64,000 nt of DNA from Amphibacillus cookii (GCF_016908375.1 NZ_JAFBDS010000003.1:1-64000), one strand, 5' to 3'. Positions 55,773 through 64,000 are shown, counted from the stretch's first letter. Numbers and translations are program-made. The notes: generated from the sequence alone by a model not told the origin.

Positions 55773-56813
55773 TCACCCTTCATGCTTATTAATCGGTACA
55801 CGCACATCTAACTTTGTTCCTTGATCGGGTACACTTATTAATTGATATTGACCACCGATTTCTTCAGCTCTTTCTTTCATATTAGCTAATCCATAAGATC
55901 CCGATTGTTCCGAATCACAATCAAAGCCGACACCATCATCGACAACCGATAAAACGGCGACGTGGTCGCGTTTAATAAAGAGTACATCAATTTGCGTCGC
56001 CTTTGCATGACGTAAAGCATTAGAGAGCGATTCCTGTAAAATTCGGAATAAGTGATCCTCAACCGCTCGATTAAGTGTAATCGGCTCTGTTCGCCAATCA
56101 ATTGAAATTGGTACTTTTGATACCAACTCTGTAAGCAGTTGATTAATCCCCTCTTGTAAGCTGTGATCCTTTAAAGCGATCGGTCGTAAATGCAACAACA
56201 ATGCCCGCATTTCCAGTTGGGCTTGTTGGATCATCCGTTCAATCTGTGCTAAAGGTTGATTGAGTTGCTCGTTGTTTTGTTCCGACATTTCGTTAACAGC
56301 TGAGACAAGCATGGAAGCTGCAAATAACTCTTGACTGACTGAATCATGAAGCTCACGTGCTAACCGATTCCGTTCCTGGGTAAGACGTGCTTCTATTTGT
56401 TGCTCCTGATCTTCGATGCGTTCACTGATTACCTTTTGCATCCGATTCCGAGCCGACTGTAAATGCAGTTGTATTTGACGAATTTGCGCAATGCATTGAT
56501 AAGCTTCTTTTGATCGACCATAGTAACGCACCTTCTCATCGGTTGACTTTGATTCAACCTGCACAAGCGCATCATAAATCGCCTTTAGTTCTCTTTTATG
56601 AAAGAAAAATATCATAAAACCATTAAACGTTCCGATGATCACACTTGTTAATACCAAGACGAAGCCCAACGGTAATTGTTGAAGGCGTATCGTCCAAAGC
56701 ATGGACCATTGCAACGGATCGATCTGACTGAAAAGCAATATAGTTAAAGAAAAAATCAATAGATTGGTTATCATTAAGCTACGCATTAAAATTGGAAATA
56801 AAGAGCTTCTCAT
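55773..56813 (-). CDS. liaS: Sensor histidine kinase LiaS
   Basis: Intramembrane-sensing histidine kinase of 346 residues. Two N-terminal transmembrane segments with almost no extracellular loop are followed by a HAMP-like coil and HisKA_3 (RNRLARELHDSVSQELFAA, the phosphorylated His). The HATPase has DDGVGFD and ANMKERAEEIGG. The ATG overlaps the liaF stop by four bases; LiaF inhibits LiaS in relatives. Confidence 0.92.
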   Translation of the reverse strand: MRSSLFPILMRSLMITNLLIFSLTILLFSQIDPLQWSMLWTIRLQQLPLGFVLVLTSVIIGTFNGFMIFFFHKRELKAIYDALVQVESKSTDEKVRYYGRSKEAYQCIAQIRQIQLHLQSARNRMQKVISERIEDQEQQIEARLTQERNRLARELHDSVSQELFAASMLVSAVNEMSEQNNEQLNQPLAQIERMIQQAQLEMRALLLHLRPIALKDHSLQEGINQLLTELVSKVPISIDWRTEPITLNRAVEDHLFRILQESLSNALRHAKATQIDVLFIKRDHVAVLSVVDDGVGFDCDSEQSGSYGLANMKERAEEIGGQYQLISVPDQGTKLDVRVPINKHEG

Positions 56814-57529
56814 CCGCGTCTCACCTCAATCTGACCCGCTATCATTGAGGTGTAAATTTTGATGCGTTGAGGAGCGGTTTGATAATTTTTCGTTCGATAA
56901 TGAACGGTACGATTAACGATTCGGTCATCTCCATAACCAAAAATATCTACTGACCCTGCCAGGACAGAGTGGTGAATACTTACCTCAACATCATAAGGAA
57001 TAATCAGCGTTATTGTTCCTACTAAGTGGCGTAATACCACGGTCGGCTCTCCCTTTGGTAAGACGGTCTGATTTAGATTAATCGTGGTCTGGCCAAAAAG
57101 CGTTTGACTGTTAATGTCTTGCCATTGATAGGGCTTAGCTCCAGTTTGTTGTTTACCAAACCAACGGTTGGAGAAAAGCAACTCTTCCTCCTCAATCGGT
57201 TCTTCACCAAATTGTAATAGCTGTGATGCCTGTTTTTTATCTTCCCTCATTTGATAAAAATACAAGCCAATCACAACCAGAATTAACGCTAAGATAAAAC
57301 GAAATAAAAGCGTTGACAGCATCGTTATCGAAAGAGCAACAATACCAATCCAAAACAAGACACGCCCCTCTTGGCGATAATAATATTGCCAAGCAAAATA
57401 GGTGACAATGCCCCAAATAAGCAACCAAAAATACGCATCAGAGCGTAGAAAGACAAATTCAACAATAAACAATGCGATCGTAGCCAAAATCAAATATGGT
57501 ACGATTTTTTTATCTATTGAGTTAAACAT
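56810..57529 (-). CDS. liaF: Cell wall-active antibiotic response protein LiaF
   Basis: A 239-residue membrane protein: four N-terminal hydrophobic segments, then a cytoplasmic-facing acidic linker and a C-terminal beta domain (VVLRHLVGTITLIIPYDVEVSIHHSVLAGSVDIFG), the LiaF_C pattern. LiaF keeps LiaS off in the absence of envelope stress. It lies first in the liaF-S-R unit, just past an attenuator hairpin. Confidence 0.9.
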   Translation of the reverse strand: MFNSIDKKIVPYLILATIALFIVEFVFLRSDAYFWLLIWGIVTYFAWQYYYRQEGRVLFWIGIVALSITMLSTLLFRFILALILVVIGLYFYQMREDKKQASQLLQFGEEPIEEEELLFSNRWFGKQQTGAKPYQWQDINSQTLFGQTTINLNQTVLPKGEPTVVLRHLVGTITLIIPYDVEVSIHHSVLAGSVDIFGYGDDRIVNRTVHYRTKNYQTAPQRIKIYTSMIAGQIEVRRG

Positions 57530-57554
57530 AGGCGTACCCCTTTTTTGATTAAAA

Positions 57555-57585
57555 TAGGTAGTTAAGTGAACAACTTAACTACCTA
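57555..57585 (-). terminator. Attenuator between liaIH and liaFSR
   Basis: TAGGTAGTTAAGT pairs with ACTTAACTACCTA around TGTTC on the minus strand, with TTTTAATC next. The same position holds a partial terminator in B. subtilis, where it keeps liaIH mRNA in excess over the downstream genes. Confidence 0.88.
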
Positions 57586-57599
57586 TAGCGTACACGATC

Positions 57600-58229
57600 T
57601 TACTTTGAAAGAGAATGCTTTTTTTCTAATTCAGCAAAACGCGCATCTAAAGTATGCAACCTGTGGTTCGTTTTTACTTGCTGTTCCATACGCTCAATAT
57701 AATCCTCTGCCTCAGCAAATTTATTACTGCTACGATCAATATAATCTGCTTGTAACACTTGATTAATTCCTTTATGGACACGGGCAAGATTTTCACGTCC
57801 TTTTAATTCTAGACGTTTAACATATAAATTCTTTAATTGCTGTTGCATCTCCCCGTATTTAGTCTCGATTTCTTCAATTTGTGTCGTTGCCGAATCATTC
57901 ATTTCTGTTAATTGGTCTACCCGAGCTTGATATTGATTCATTTCTATTCTTGCTTCCTCTAAAAGTTCGTGCTCATCGGTTTGCTCGGCCAAAACGACTT
58001 GTTTGCTGCGTTTGTCTAACATTAATTTGGCTTGATTTAATTCTTTTTGATACTGTTGTTTAATCATGTACTGTTTTTCAATTAATTGTTTAAGTTTTTT
58101 TACCTCATCCTCACATTTTCGAATGTATTGGTTTAAATGTGTCATCGGATGCTTCTCTTCTTTTTGATCAAGTAAATGATGAAAATCAGCTACTACTGTA
58201 TCTTTTATTCGCGTAAAAATATTTGTCAT
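57600..58229 (-). CDS. liaH: Phage shock protein A homologue LiaH
   Basis: A 209-residue PspA/IM30-family coiled-coil protein that polymerises on stressed membranes. It opens with NIFTRIKDTVVADFHHLLDQKE and is helical to the end. It follows liaI by 18 bases. The abundant effector of the Lia response in B. subtilis. Confidence 0.92.
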   Translation of the reverse strand: MTNIFTRIKDTVVADFHHLLDQKEEKHPMTHLNQYIRKCEDEVKKLKQLIEKQYMIKQQYQKELNQAKLMLDKRSKQVVLAEQTDEHELLEEARIEMNQYQARVDQLTEMNDSATTQIEEIETKYGEMQQQLKNLYVKRLELKGRENLARVHKGINQVLQADYIDRSSNKFAEAEDYIERMEQQVKTNHRLHTLDARFAELEKKHSLSK

Positions 58230-58247
58230 AATTATCCACTCCTTTTT

Positions 58248-58556
58248 TTAATCGATCATCCAATCTTCTTGTTCATACCCTTCAGGTGTCTTCCGATAGC
58301 CACGGTATGCATAATACAAAAGTAAAGCCGCCACAATACCCACTAATGCCGGGGTATTTGATATCGACATTGACAATGCAATTAGCACCACCACTGCCCA
58401 ACCTAGCTTACCAAATGCTGAATCAGTTAATAGAAACCGGCGTACACCATAATAGCCAAGCGCTAATGTTAAAAACAATCCTATCAATGGGGCAACTGTG
58501 GTTAAAACGACCATACCTGCTATACCTGCTACAATTATAAATAGTAAAGTTCGCAA
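58248..58556 (-). CDS. liaI: LiaI-like membrane protein
   Basis: A 102-residue protein with about three hydrophobic segments and a short charged tail (PEGYEQEDWMID). It is the first gene of the operon and has a TTG start nine bases after AGGAGG. LiaI anchors LiaH at the membrane in B. subtilis. The upstream DNA has an inverted repeat CTCTAG/CTAGAG (58617-58646) that could be part of a LiaR site, but I cannot match it to a known LiaR box. Confidence 0.82.
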   Translation of the reverse strand: MRTLLFIIVAGIAGMVVLTTVAPLIGLFLTLALGYYGVRRFLLTDSAFGKLGWAVVVLIALSMSISNTPALVGIVAALLLYYAYRGYRKTPEGYEQEDWMID

Positions 58557-58653
58557 TCCGCTTCCCCTCCTTTCGATAGTTAAAGTTTAACTCGATAGCT
58601 GAGAAAGCGTAACAGACTCTAGCTATATCTTTCACTAAGACTAGAGGCGTATT

Positions 58654-58706
58654 TATAAAACAAACCTTCAATAAGTGGGGTTTTACGGACGATTATCTGT
58701 GATAAA
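58654..58706 (+). repeat. Family A repeat, minimal copy A13
   Basis: A 53-bp copy with TATAAAACAAACCTTCAATAAGTGGGG joined to TTTTACGGACGATTATCTGTGATAAA, the same kind of internal deletion as A2. It lies upstream of the liaI promoter region. Confidence 0.82.
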
Positions 58707-58850
58707 CGGACGCCATTTAAGAACCAACAGATGTCTCGGAACAAAAGAGCGTCTTCCAGAACGTTTACTGACTTATAAGTACTTTAAAGTTTCCGCTCCT
58801 CGCTTTCTAAATTCCGAGTTCTCTATTAGCATTTTTTAGTTTCAAACAAC

Positions 58851-58881
58851 AGAAAAGGCTTAGCTAATATTAGCTAAGCCT
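58851..58881 (-). terminator. Terminator containing a stop codon in its stem
   Basis: AGGCTTAGCTAA and TTAGCTAAGCCT form a perfect 12-bp stem around AT, followed on the minus strand by TTTTCTG. The stop codon of the papain-like gene is at the centre of the palindrome. Confidence 0.9.
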
Positions 58882-59457
58882 AAAGAATGAGCTTCTCCAG
58901 CTTTTTCTTTGCTCTTGTTCGGCATGAACAGTGAGATATGGATAGTCTTTTAATTTACCGTAATAAAAGGGTGTTAATTCTCGCCAATCCCTTAAATCTT
59001 GAGGTCTAATTAACCCCGGTGGCTTGGCACTATGATATATACCACATTCTTGCAACATCGATGCAACAAATTGTGAACAGAAAAAAGCATTTTCCCTATG
59101 AAACTCTTTATTTAACATGACACCAAATAAACCTAAAAAATTATAACGATATAAGTGCTTATGGCTTTCCATAATCATAATTTGTTCAACAAGCTGAGCA
59201 TATTCCTCTTCTGTTACTTTTAACTGGTAAATGGCACACATTGAACGATTAAAAAAGGGCAAACTCAAATTCTCGCGAATAAAGCCACCGATAAATGGAT
59301 TATGTGGTCGTTTCCGTCCAAAACTATAGACGAGCTTTAAATCTTGATCTAATGCAATGGATACATGATTTAAGGATTGTTTCGTATAAAGATCAATCGT
59401 TTTCGCCAATAGTGTACCTGTGCTTAAAAATAATAAGTACACGGTTTTTGTCTTCAT
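58870..59457 (-). CDS. Permuted papain-like (YiiX/NlpC-P60-type) hydrolase
   Basis: A 195-residue protein with the circularly permuted NlpC/P60 pattern: the first histidine in SLNHVSIALDQ, then NPFIGGFIREN, and the nucleophile cysteine late in FFCSQFVASMLQECGI. Permuted members cleave or transfer acyl groups on peptides or lipids; YiiX/YebB-like proteins are mostly uncharacterised. A hydrophobic N-terminus (TVYLLFLSTGTLLAK) may bind membrane but is not a clear signal peptide. AGGGGAGG-type site before ATG. Confidence 0.75.
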   Translation of the reverse strand: MKTKTVYLLFLSTGTLLAKTIDLYTKQSLNHVSIALDQDLKLVYSFGRKRPHNPFIGGFIRENLSLPFFNRSMCAIYQLKVTEEEYAQLVEQIMIMESHKHLYRYNFLGLFGVMLNKEFHRENAFFCSQFVASMLQECGIYHSAKPPGLIRPQDLRDWRELTPFYYGKLKDYPYLTVHAEQEQRKSWRSSFFRLS

Positions 59458-59620
59458 ATACTGCCTCCCCTCTTTATTAATAGACTGTGTTTATAAAGGT
59501 AAAGTTTCATAGAAATAAAAATAGTATAACAAAATATAGGCTGAATAGTAACAAATTTCTAAAAAATACGACGCTGTACCTAGAAATGAAGTGAAACTTC
59601 TTTAACTTTTCTAAACTATT

Positions 59621-59665
59621 AAAACAGGGAATGAATCATCGGCCGATGGTTCATTCCCTGTTCGT
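59621..59665 (-). terminator. Intrinsic terminator of topB
   Basis: ACAGGGAATGAA pairs with TTCATTCCCTGT, with a continuing ATCGGCCGAT tip, and TTTTAATAG follows on the minus strand. Confidence 0.92.
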
Positions 59666-59666
59666 T

Positions 59667-61817
59667 TTATTCCTTCAGTTTCGATAGCGCATCTGCGAGC
59701 GCTGAATTGGTAAATTGATCATTATTTTTCTTCATATATTTGTTCACATCACGTTTTGAGGCTTTACCTGTCTTATTTTGCTCTTTTCTTTTCTGGAAAG
59801 CAGATAACTTCTCACGATATCCACAACGACAGGAAAAGGTTTGCGCTTCTCCCGTACCACGCATCTCCATTTTTTTATGGCATTGTGGGCAACGTGCATT
59901 CGTTTGACGTGCAATCTGTTTCTTTTCACCACATTGACGATCCTGGCAGACTAACATTCGGCCTTTCTTGCCATTTACTTCAAGCATCAACTTACCACAA
60001 TTCGGGCATTTCGTTCCAGTAACATTATCATGTTTAAACGATGTCTCACTATTTTTTATTTCACGAACAACCGAGCTGGCATATTGCTTCATTTCATTAA
60101 TAAACGTATCCTTTTGCAACTTTCCATTGGCAATGGCAGTCAACTTCTGTTCCCATTCTGCTGTTAAGACAGGCGAGCTTAAATCAGATGGAACCAGTTC
60201 AAGCAATTGGCGTCCTTTAGACGTCGTATAAATGTACTTACCACGGGCTTCAATATAATGAGTATTATATAATTTATCGATGATGTCAGCACGGGTAGCT
60301 ACCGTACCGAGACCCCCTGTTTCATTCAAAGTACGTGCTAATTTTTTATCATCCATCTCCATAAATTTAACCGGATTCTCCATCGCTTGGAGTAAAGTTC
60401 CTTCTGTAAATCGCTCAGGAGGTGTGGTTTCACCTTTGGTTCGTTTCACCGTAACGTCTAACTGTTGACCTTCTTTTAAAACAGGTAGTGATTCTTGGTC
60501 ACCTAGATCTTGATAAAGCGCTTTCCAACCAAGTGCTTTCACCTGTTTGCCACTTAGTTGGAACGTTTCTCCATCAATCTCAGCGATAAACGTCGTTTGT
60601 TGATAGAGGTAAGGCTTAGACAAAACAGCAAGGAATCGTTTAACGACAAGATCATAAATTTTTCGTTCTTTATCATCCAGATCAGCTAGATTAACTGACT
60701 GTTCAGTTGGGATGATCGCATGATGATCAGAAACCTTTTTATCATCAACAAATGATTTATTCGCTTGAATACCTTGATTTAAAATTGTACGAGCCGCTTT
60801 TGCGTATTGATCAACACCACATGCATCGACCCGGTCTTTTAAGGTTGAGACAATATCAGAAGATAAATGACGTGAATCGGTTCTTGGATACGTTAATATT
60901 TTGTGTTGTTCATAAAGCTTTTGCATGATTGATAAAGTCTGTTTACCGGAGAAACCAAATGCTTTATTTGCTTCTTGCTGTAAAGCTGACAAATCATATA
61001 ACGGTGGGGCGTAACTTTTCTTTTCTGTTTGCTTGACCGCAGTCACTTTTGCTTTTTTACCTTTAAGACGCTGAAGCAATTGATCTGCTTTATTTTCATT
61101 AAATAGACGACTATTTTGATTAGCATCTTGCCAATTAAAACTTAAACCAGAATCGGTTTGTGCTTTAATCCCATAATAAGGCTGCGATTTAAATTCGTTA
61201 ATCTCTTTTTCGCGTTTCGCGATCATGGCCAATGTCGGTGTCTGAACTCGACCACTTGAAAGCTGTGCATTATGCTTTGTTGTTAGGGCACGCGTTGCAT
61301 TTAAACCCACATACCAGTCCGCTTCAGATCTTGCAGCAGCAGCCATATATAAATGGGTATAAGCTTTTCCAGGTTTTAAATTTTTGAACCCATCACGAAT
61401 CGCTTTATCGGTCACCGATGAAATCCATAGACGTTTAATCGATTTATTAATACGTGCCTTTTCAATTATCCAACGCGCAACGAGTTCGCCTTCACGACCA
61501 GCATCCGTTGCAATCACGATCTCACTAACATCTTTACGAATCAGTTGTGATTTCACTACTTGAAATTGCTTATTAGTTTGACGCATCACAACTAGCTTGA
61601 GTCGTTCTGGCAACATTGGTAAGTCTTCCAGTTTCCACGTTTTGTACTTTTGATCATAAGCTTCTGGATCGGCTAATGTAACCAGATGCCCCAGTGCCCA
61701 AGTGACAATATATTTCTGTCCTTCAAAAAAACCATTTTGCTTTTTCGTGCAATTTAAAACGCGAGCAATATCACGACCAACTGATGGTTTTTCTGCAAGA
61801 ACAACCGTTTTACTCAT
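59667..61817 (-). CDS. topB: DNA topoisomerase III
   Basis: Type IA topoisomerase of 716 residues that decatenates single-stranded crossovers, often acting with RecQ. The TOPRIM domain begins KTVVLAEKPSVGRDIARVL; the active tyrosine lies in KILTYPRTDSRHLSSD. C-terminal zinc ribbons follow: CPNCGKLMLEV with CQDRQCG, and CPQCHKKMEM with CRCGYRE. The ATG at 61817 is preferred over the longer frame from 61865. It is directly preceded by a four-codon ATG frame (MKQS, stop TAA) that overlaps it as TAATG and has GAGGAAGGA just before. Confidence 0.93.
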   Translation of the reverse strand: MSKTVVLAEKPSVGRDIARVLNCTKKQNGFFEGQKYIVTWALGHLVTLADPEAYDQKYKTWKLEDLPMLPERLKLVVMRQTNKQFQVVKSQLIRKDVSEIVIATDAGREGELVARWIIEKARINKSIKRLWISSVTDKAIRDGFKNLKPGKAYTHLYMAAAARSEADWYVGLNATRALTTKHNAQLSSGRVQTPTLAMIAKREKEINEFKSQPYYGIKAQTDSGLSFNWQDANQNSRLFNENKADQLLQRLKGKKAKVTAVKQTEKKSYAPPLYDLSALQQEANKAFGFSGKQTLSIMQKLYEQHKILTYPRTDSRHLSSDIVSTLKDRVDACGVDQYAKAARTILNQGIQANKSFVDDKKVSDHHAIIPTEQSVNLADLDDKERKIYDLVVKRFLAVLSKPYLYQQTTFIAEIDGETFQLSGKQVKALGWKALYQDLGDQESLPVLKEGQQLDVTVKRTKGETTPPERFTEGTLLQAMENPVKFMEMDDKKLARTLNETGGLGTVATRADIIDKLYNTHYIEARGKYIYTTSKGRQLLELVPSDLSSPVLTAEWEQKLTAIANGKLQKDTFINEMKQYASSVVREIKNSETSFKHDNVTGTKCPNCGKLMLEVNGKKGRMLVCQDRQCGEKKQIARQTNARCPQCHKKMEMRGTGEAQTFSCRCGYREKLSAFQKRKEQNKTGKASKRDVNKYMKKNNDQFTNSALADALSKLKE

Positions 61818-61896
61818 TATGATTGTTTCATTCCTTCCTCTTTTACACTGCTTATAGCTTAACATAATTTAGTTGCGATTATAAAAGAATTCATTT

Positions 61897-62298
61897 TTAA
61901 GCTAAAATTAATAACGTTACATAATTTAACAGTGCAAAAATATATCCACCTGCTATATTTATACAAGTAATATAAGCTTGTTGTGGTTGGTCTGAACGAT
62001 ACCATTCAAACCACGCACGAATGCATTCGACACTAGCTAGTACAATTGGATAAACAACTGCCATAAGAAGTGCTGTCGTGTATGGTGGTCCCTCTAAACT
62101 TAAAATAAGCATAAACATTAAGGCGATACCTATAAAAATCCGAGCCACTACATCAATGAAATTATGTTTTTGATTAATATAGTTGAAACCAAACCACTTT
62201 CGTTTTTGTAAGCCGAAGCGTTGCTGAATCTGCTTAGAAATAAAGTATATGACTAACATTAAAACGATTGAATAACTGATCACTAATCCAATTAACAT
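61897..62298 (-). CDS. DUF4181 family membrane protein
   Basis: A 133-residue protein with four hydrophobic segments. The connecting loop KRKWFGFNYINQKHNFIDV and the later ECIRAWFEWYRSDQPQQAYI fit the DUF4181 family of Bacillaceae. The function is unknown. It is divergent from dat and separated from topB by about 30 bases. Confidence 0.75.
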   Translation of the reverse strand: MLIGLVISYSIVLMLVIYFISKQIQQRFGLQKRKWFGFNYINQKHNFIDVVARIFIGIALMFMLILSLEGPPYTTALLMAVVYPIVLASVECIRAWFEWYRSDQPQQAYITCINIAGGYIFALLNYVTLLILA

Positions 62299-62391
62299 AG
62301 TAGTCCTCCCCCTACTCGTTTATATAACGATCATTTTTTCCTAATTTTACTATATATTTCATCATATCATTACGATCTGTCCGTGTAAACC

Positions 62392-62400
62392 TGCTATAAT
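62392..62400 (+). promoter_or_regulatory. Extended -10 promoter of dat
   Basis: TGCTATAAT, a TGn-extended perfect -10. The -35 at 17 bases (ACGATC) is poor. It lies about 40 bases before the dat start. Confidence 0.6.
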
Positions 62401-62440
62401 AGACAGATATATTCACTTTTATGATAAGGGGTGTTTAAAG

Positions 62441-63280
62441 ATGACTATTGTGTTAACAAATCAAGGCTTTAGCGAAGCATCAGCTGTTGTTTATCCATAC
62501 CAAGAACGCGCCCTGCAGTTTGGTGATGGGATCTATGAAGTCATTCGTATGTATCAAGGACAGGCATACTTAATGGAGGCACACCTTGATCGTCTATACC
62601 GATCTGCCCAAGCGATCAAACTAAGTATTCCATTTGAAAAAGACGACTTACATAACCAGTTAATTGAACTCGTTGAACGCAACAAGCTTACTAAAGATGG
62701 CTTAATCTATTTACAGATCAGTCGTGGATCAGCTAAACGGCTTCATCTGTTTCCAGACTGCGCGCCAAATTTCTATGCATACACTGACACACTCGCTCGC
62801 CCCATTTCACAGCTAGAGAGTGGCGTGAGCGTGGTCACACACGATGACATCCGTTGGCATTATTGTTACATTAAAAGCTTAAACTTACTTCCCAACGTTT
62901 TGGCGAAACAAACAGCTCATGAGCACGGCAGTTTTGATGCGATTTTGCATCGAGACGATATCGTAACAGAATCAACGGCAGCCAATGTCTTTATTGTTAA
63001 AGACAATGTCATCATTACCCACCCTGCAACTGAACGAATTCTCCACGGTTGTGTCAGAAATCGATTAATTGATCTCGCTAGAGCAAACGATATTTCTGTA
63101 ATCGAAGCTTACTATACCGTAGCGGATTTGTTAAATGCAGATGAAGTATTTATGACCAGTAGTGGTATCGAAGTCCTTCCGGTTGTCAAAGTTGACGATC
63201 AAACCATCGCTAATGGTAAACGAGGAGTAATCACCAAGCAACTTCAGCAATGGTATCAAGAAGACGCAAATCTAATTTAA
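62441..63280 (+). CDS. dat: D-amino acid aminotransferase
   Basis: A fold-type IV PLP aminotransferase of 279 residues that makes D-alanine and D-glutamate for peptidoglycan. The PLP lysine lies in YIKSLNLLPNVLAKQ, the N-terminal FGDGIYEVIRMYQG marks the family, and VTESTAANVFIVKD with VFMTSSGIEVLPV mark the phosphate and substrate pockets. RBS AAGGGGTG precedes the ATG. The next gene starts 21 bases after its stop. Confidence 0.93.
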   Translation: MTIVLTNQGFSEASAVVYPYQERALQFGDGIYEVIRMYQGQAYLMEAHLDRLYRSAQAIKLSIPFEKDDLHNQLIELVERNKLTKDGLIYLQISRGSAKRLHLFPDCAPNFYAYTDTLARPISQLESGVSVVTHDDIRWHYCYIKSLNLLPNVLAKQTAHEHGSFDAILHRDDIVTESTAANVFIVKDNVIITHPATERILHGCVRNRLIDLARANDISVIEAYYTVADLLNADEVFMTSSGIEVLPVVKVDDQTIANGKRGVITKQLQQWYQEDANLI

Positions 63281-63301
63281 CTGATCAGAGGAGGCGATTT
63301 T

Positions 63302-63808
63302 TTGAACAAAATTATCATTATTGGATCCCCAGGTGCAGGAAAATCGACCTTATCACGAAAATTAAGCGAAAAATTCAACATCCCCATCCACCATCTCGAT
63401 AACTTGTATTGGCAAGCGGGTTGGCAAGCGATTGATGATACGGTATTTCAACAACGCCAAGAAAAGATCTTATCTGCTGATCGTTGGATTGTTGATGGCA
63501 ATTACAGCGCCACGCTTGATATCCGCATAGCAGCATGCGATACAGTGATTTTTTTGGATTATCCAACTTGGCGTTGCTTAGTAGGAATTACGAAAAGACG
63601 ATTGAAGTATCGCAAGAAGACAAGACCAGATATGGCTGAAGGGTGTCCAGAAAAATTAGATTGGGCATTTTTCCTGTTCGTTTTAAGATTTAGGCGTGAC
63701 AAACTCCCAAAGACCGAGGCCATGCTCAAAAAAATCGGGCCCGATAAAAAGGTTTATCGGTTAAGGTCACCTAAACAAATGAAGCAACTATTGACAAATG
63801 TGCTTTAA
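63302..63808 (+). CDS. Adenylate kinase-like P-loop protein (FlaR/topology-modulation type)
   Basis: A 168-residue P-loop protein: GSPGAGKST (8-16), then HHLDNLYWQAGW and WIVDGNYSATLDIR, where the aspartates and Tyr align with shikimate/adenylate-kinase-like proteins annotated as topology modulation proteins. The real substrate is unknown. The start is a TTG seven bases after GAGGAGG. It shares a transcript with dat. Confidence 0.82.
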   Translation: MNKIIIIGSPGAGKSTLSRKLSEKFNIPIHHLDNLYWQAGWQAIDDTVFQQRQEKILSADRWIVDGNYSATLDIRIAACDTVIFLDYPTWRCLVGITKRRLKYRKKTRPDMAEGCPEKLDWAFFLFVLRFRRDKLPKTEAMLKKIGPDKKVYRLRSPKQMKQLLTNVL

Positions 63809-63860
63809 TCAATCTTTAAGGGAGGGAACAAACATCCCCTCCTTCTGTTATTTCTATTGT

Positions 63861-64000
63861 ATAAAACGAACCTTCAATCAGCGGGCGGAGGGCTACAGGA
63901 CGTAGGTCAGCAGACGTGGGCCACAGGACGTGGCGGTCTTAGTCTGTAATCCTTCTAAAGACATGGCGGTCTTAGTCTACGATCTTACCTGCCCACTGAT
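63861..64000 (+). repeat. Family A repeat, long copy A14 cut by the window end
   Basis: Starts TATAAAACGAACCTTCAATCAGCGGGCGG. The module carries CTACAGGACGTAG (63893-63905) and GCCACAGGACGTGGC (63920-63934) and the tandem GGCGGTCTTAGTCT pair, then closes hairpin 1 with CTGCCCACTGAT at the last base. Hairpin 2 must lie beyond the window. It follows the AdK-like gene. Confidence 0.85.

Noticed and set aside
53728-58556. lia region as a bacteriocin or antibiotic-resistance cluster
   Set aside because: No precursor peptide, modification enzyme or ABC drug exporter; gene content is the standard envelope-stress system.
58617-58646. CTCTAG/CTAGAG palindrome as a definite LiaR box
   Set aside because: I could not match it with confidence to a known LiaR site, so it is mentioned only in the liaI entry.

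Overview
The window looks like a chromosomal segment of a low-GC, spore-forming member of the Bacillaceae. The first 30 kb follows, with gaps, the Bacillus subtilis ywl-ywd gene order: mntP, ywlC, ywlB-like, spoIIR, prmC, prfA, tdk, rpmE, rho, murA, fbaA, spo0F, pyrG, rpoE, argS, ywiB, speB, speE, pbpG, ywhD, a tautomerase, ywgA, ywfO, lipL, pta, cwlJ, gerQ, ywdI. Sporulation and germination genes (spoIIR, spo0F, cwlJ, gerQ) support an endospore former. A large dehydratase-activase-type protein fits anaerobic or facultative metabolism. The genus is a guess: the Amphibacillus/Gracilibacillus/Halolactibacillus neighbourhood of salt- or alkali-tolerant Bacillaceae. No rRNA, tRNA, transposase, phage gene or CRISPR array was seen.

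Layout. 0.1-5.1 kb: metal efflux, tRNA t6A synthesis, a DnaA-box cluster, spoIIR, and release-factor methylation overlapping its substrate gene prfA. 5.3-12 kb: tdk, a zinc-free-type L31, rho, murA, fbaA with a candidate cre site, and spo0F with a sigma-H-like promoter. 12.4-20.4 kb: pyrG, rpoE, a P-loop kinase-like gene, the argS-ywiB pair and the speE-speB polyamine operon. 20.6-27.5 kb: a class A PBP, small conserved ywh/ywg/ywf genes, lipoate attachment and phosphotransacetylase. 28.4-37.4 kb: cwlJ-gerQ, ywdI, a fructosamine-kinase-like gene, a membrane acyltransferase, an AI-2E-family permease, recQ, a methyltransferase and a DinB-like protein. 37.8-42 kb: a 1418-residue BcrAD/BadFG-type fusion. 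43-49.3 kb: M29 aminopeptidase, ABC-F ATPase, cardiolipin synthase, a NusG-domain-II protein and Hsp20. 49.6-53.5 kb: SAM-I riboswitch plus a metY-type gene with a C-terminal CoA-binding-like fusion, then ypmR-ypmS. 53.7-58.6 kb: a rearranged lia cell-envelope stress operon. 58.9-63.8 kb: a papain-like hydrolase, topB, DUF4181, a D-amino acid aminotransferase and an AdK-like nucleotide kinase.

The most unusual content lies between the genes. Family A has 14 copies of a modular two-hairpin repeat (50-270 bp). Its stems covary between copies, and its right end often abuts the U-tract of an intrinsic terminator or the 3' end of a gene. Its long copies carry hairpins with CAGGATG or CAGGACG in the loop, the sequence type bound by CsrA in other bacteria. 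The same hairpin module also sits inside a second superfamily (B, C and D elements), and there it appears in opposite orientations in two copies. Several genes end inside a repeat or a terminator stem. All functional readings of the repeats are inference.
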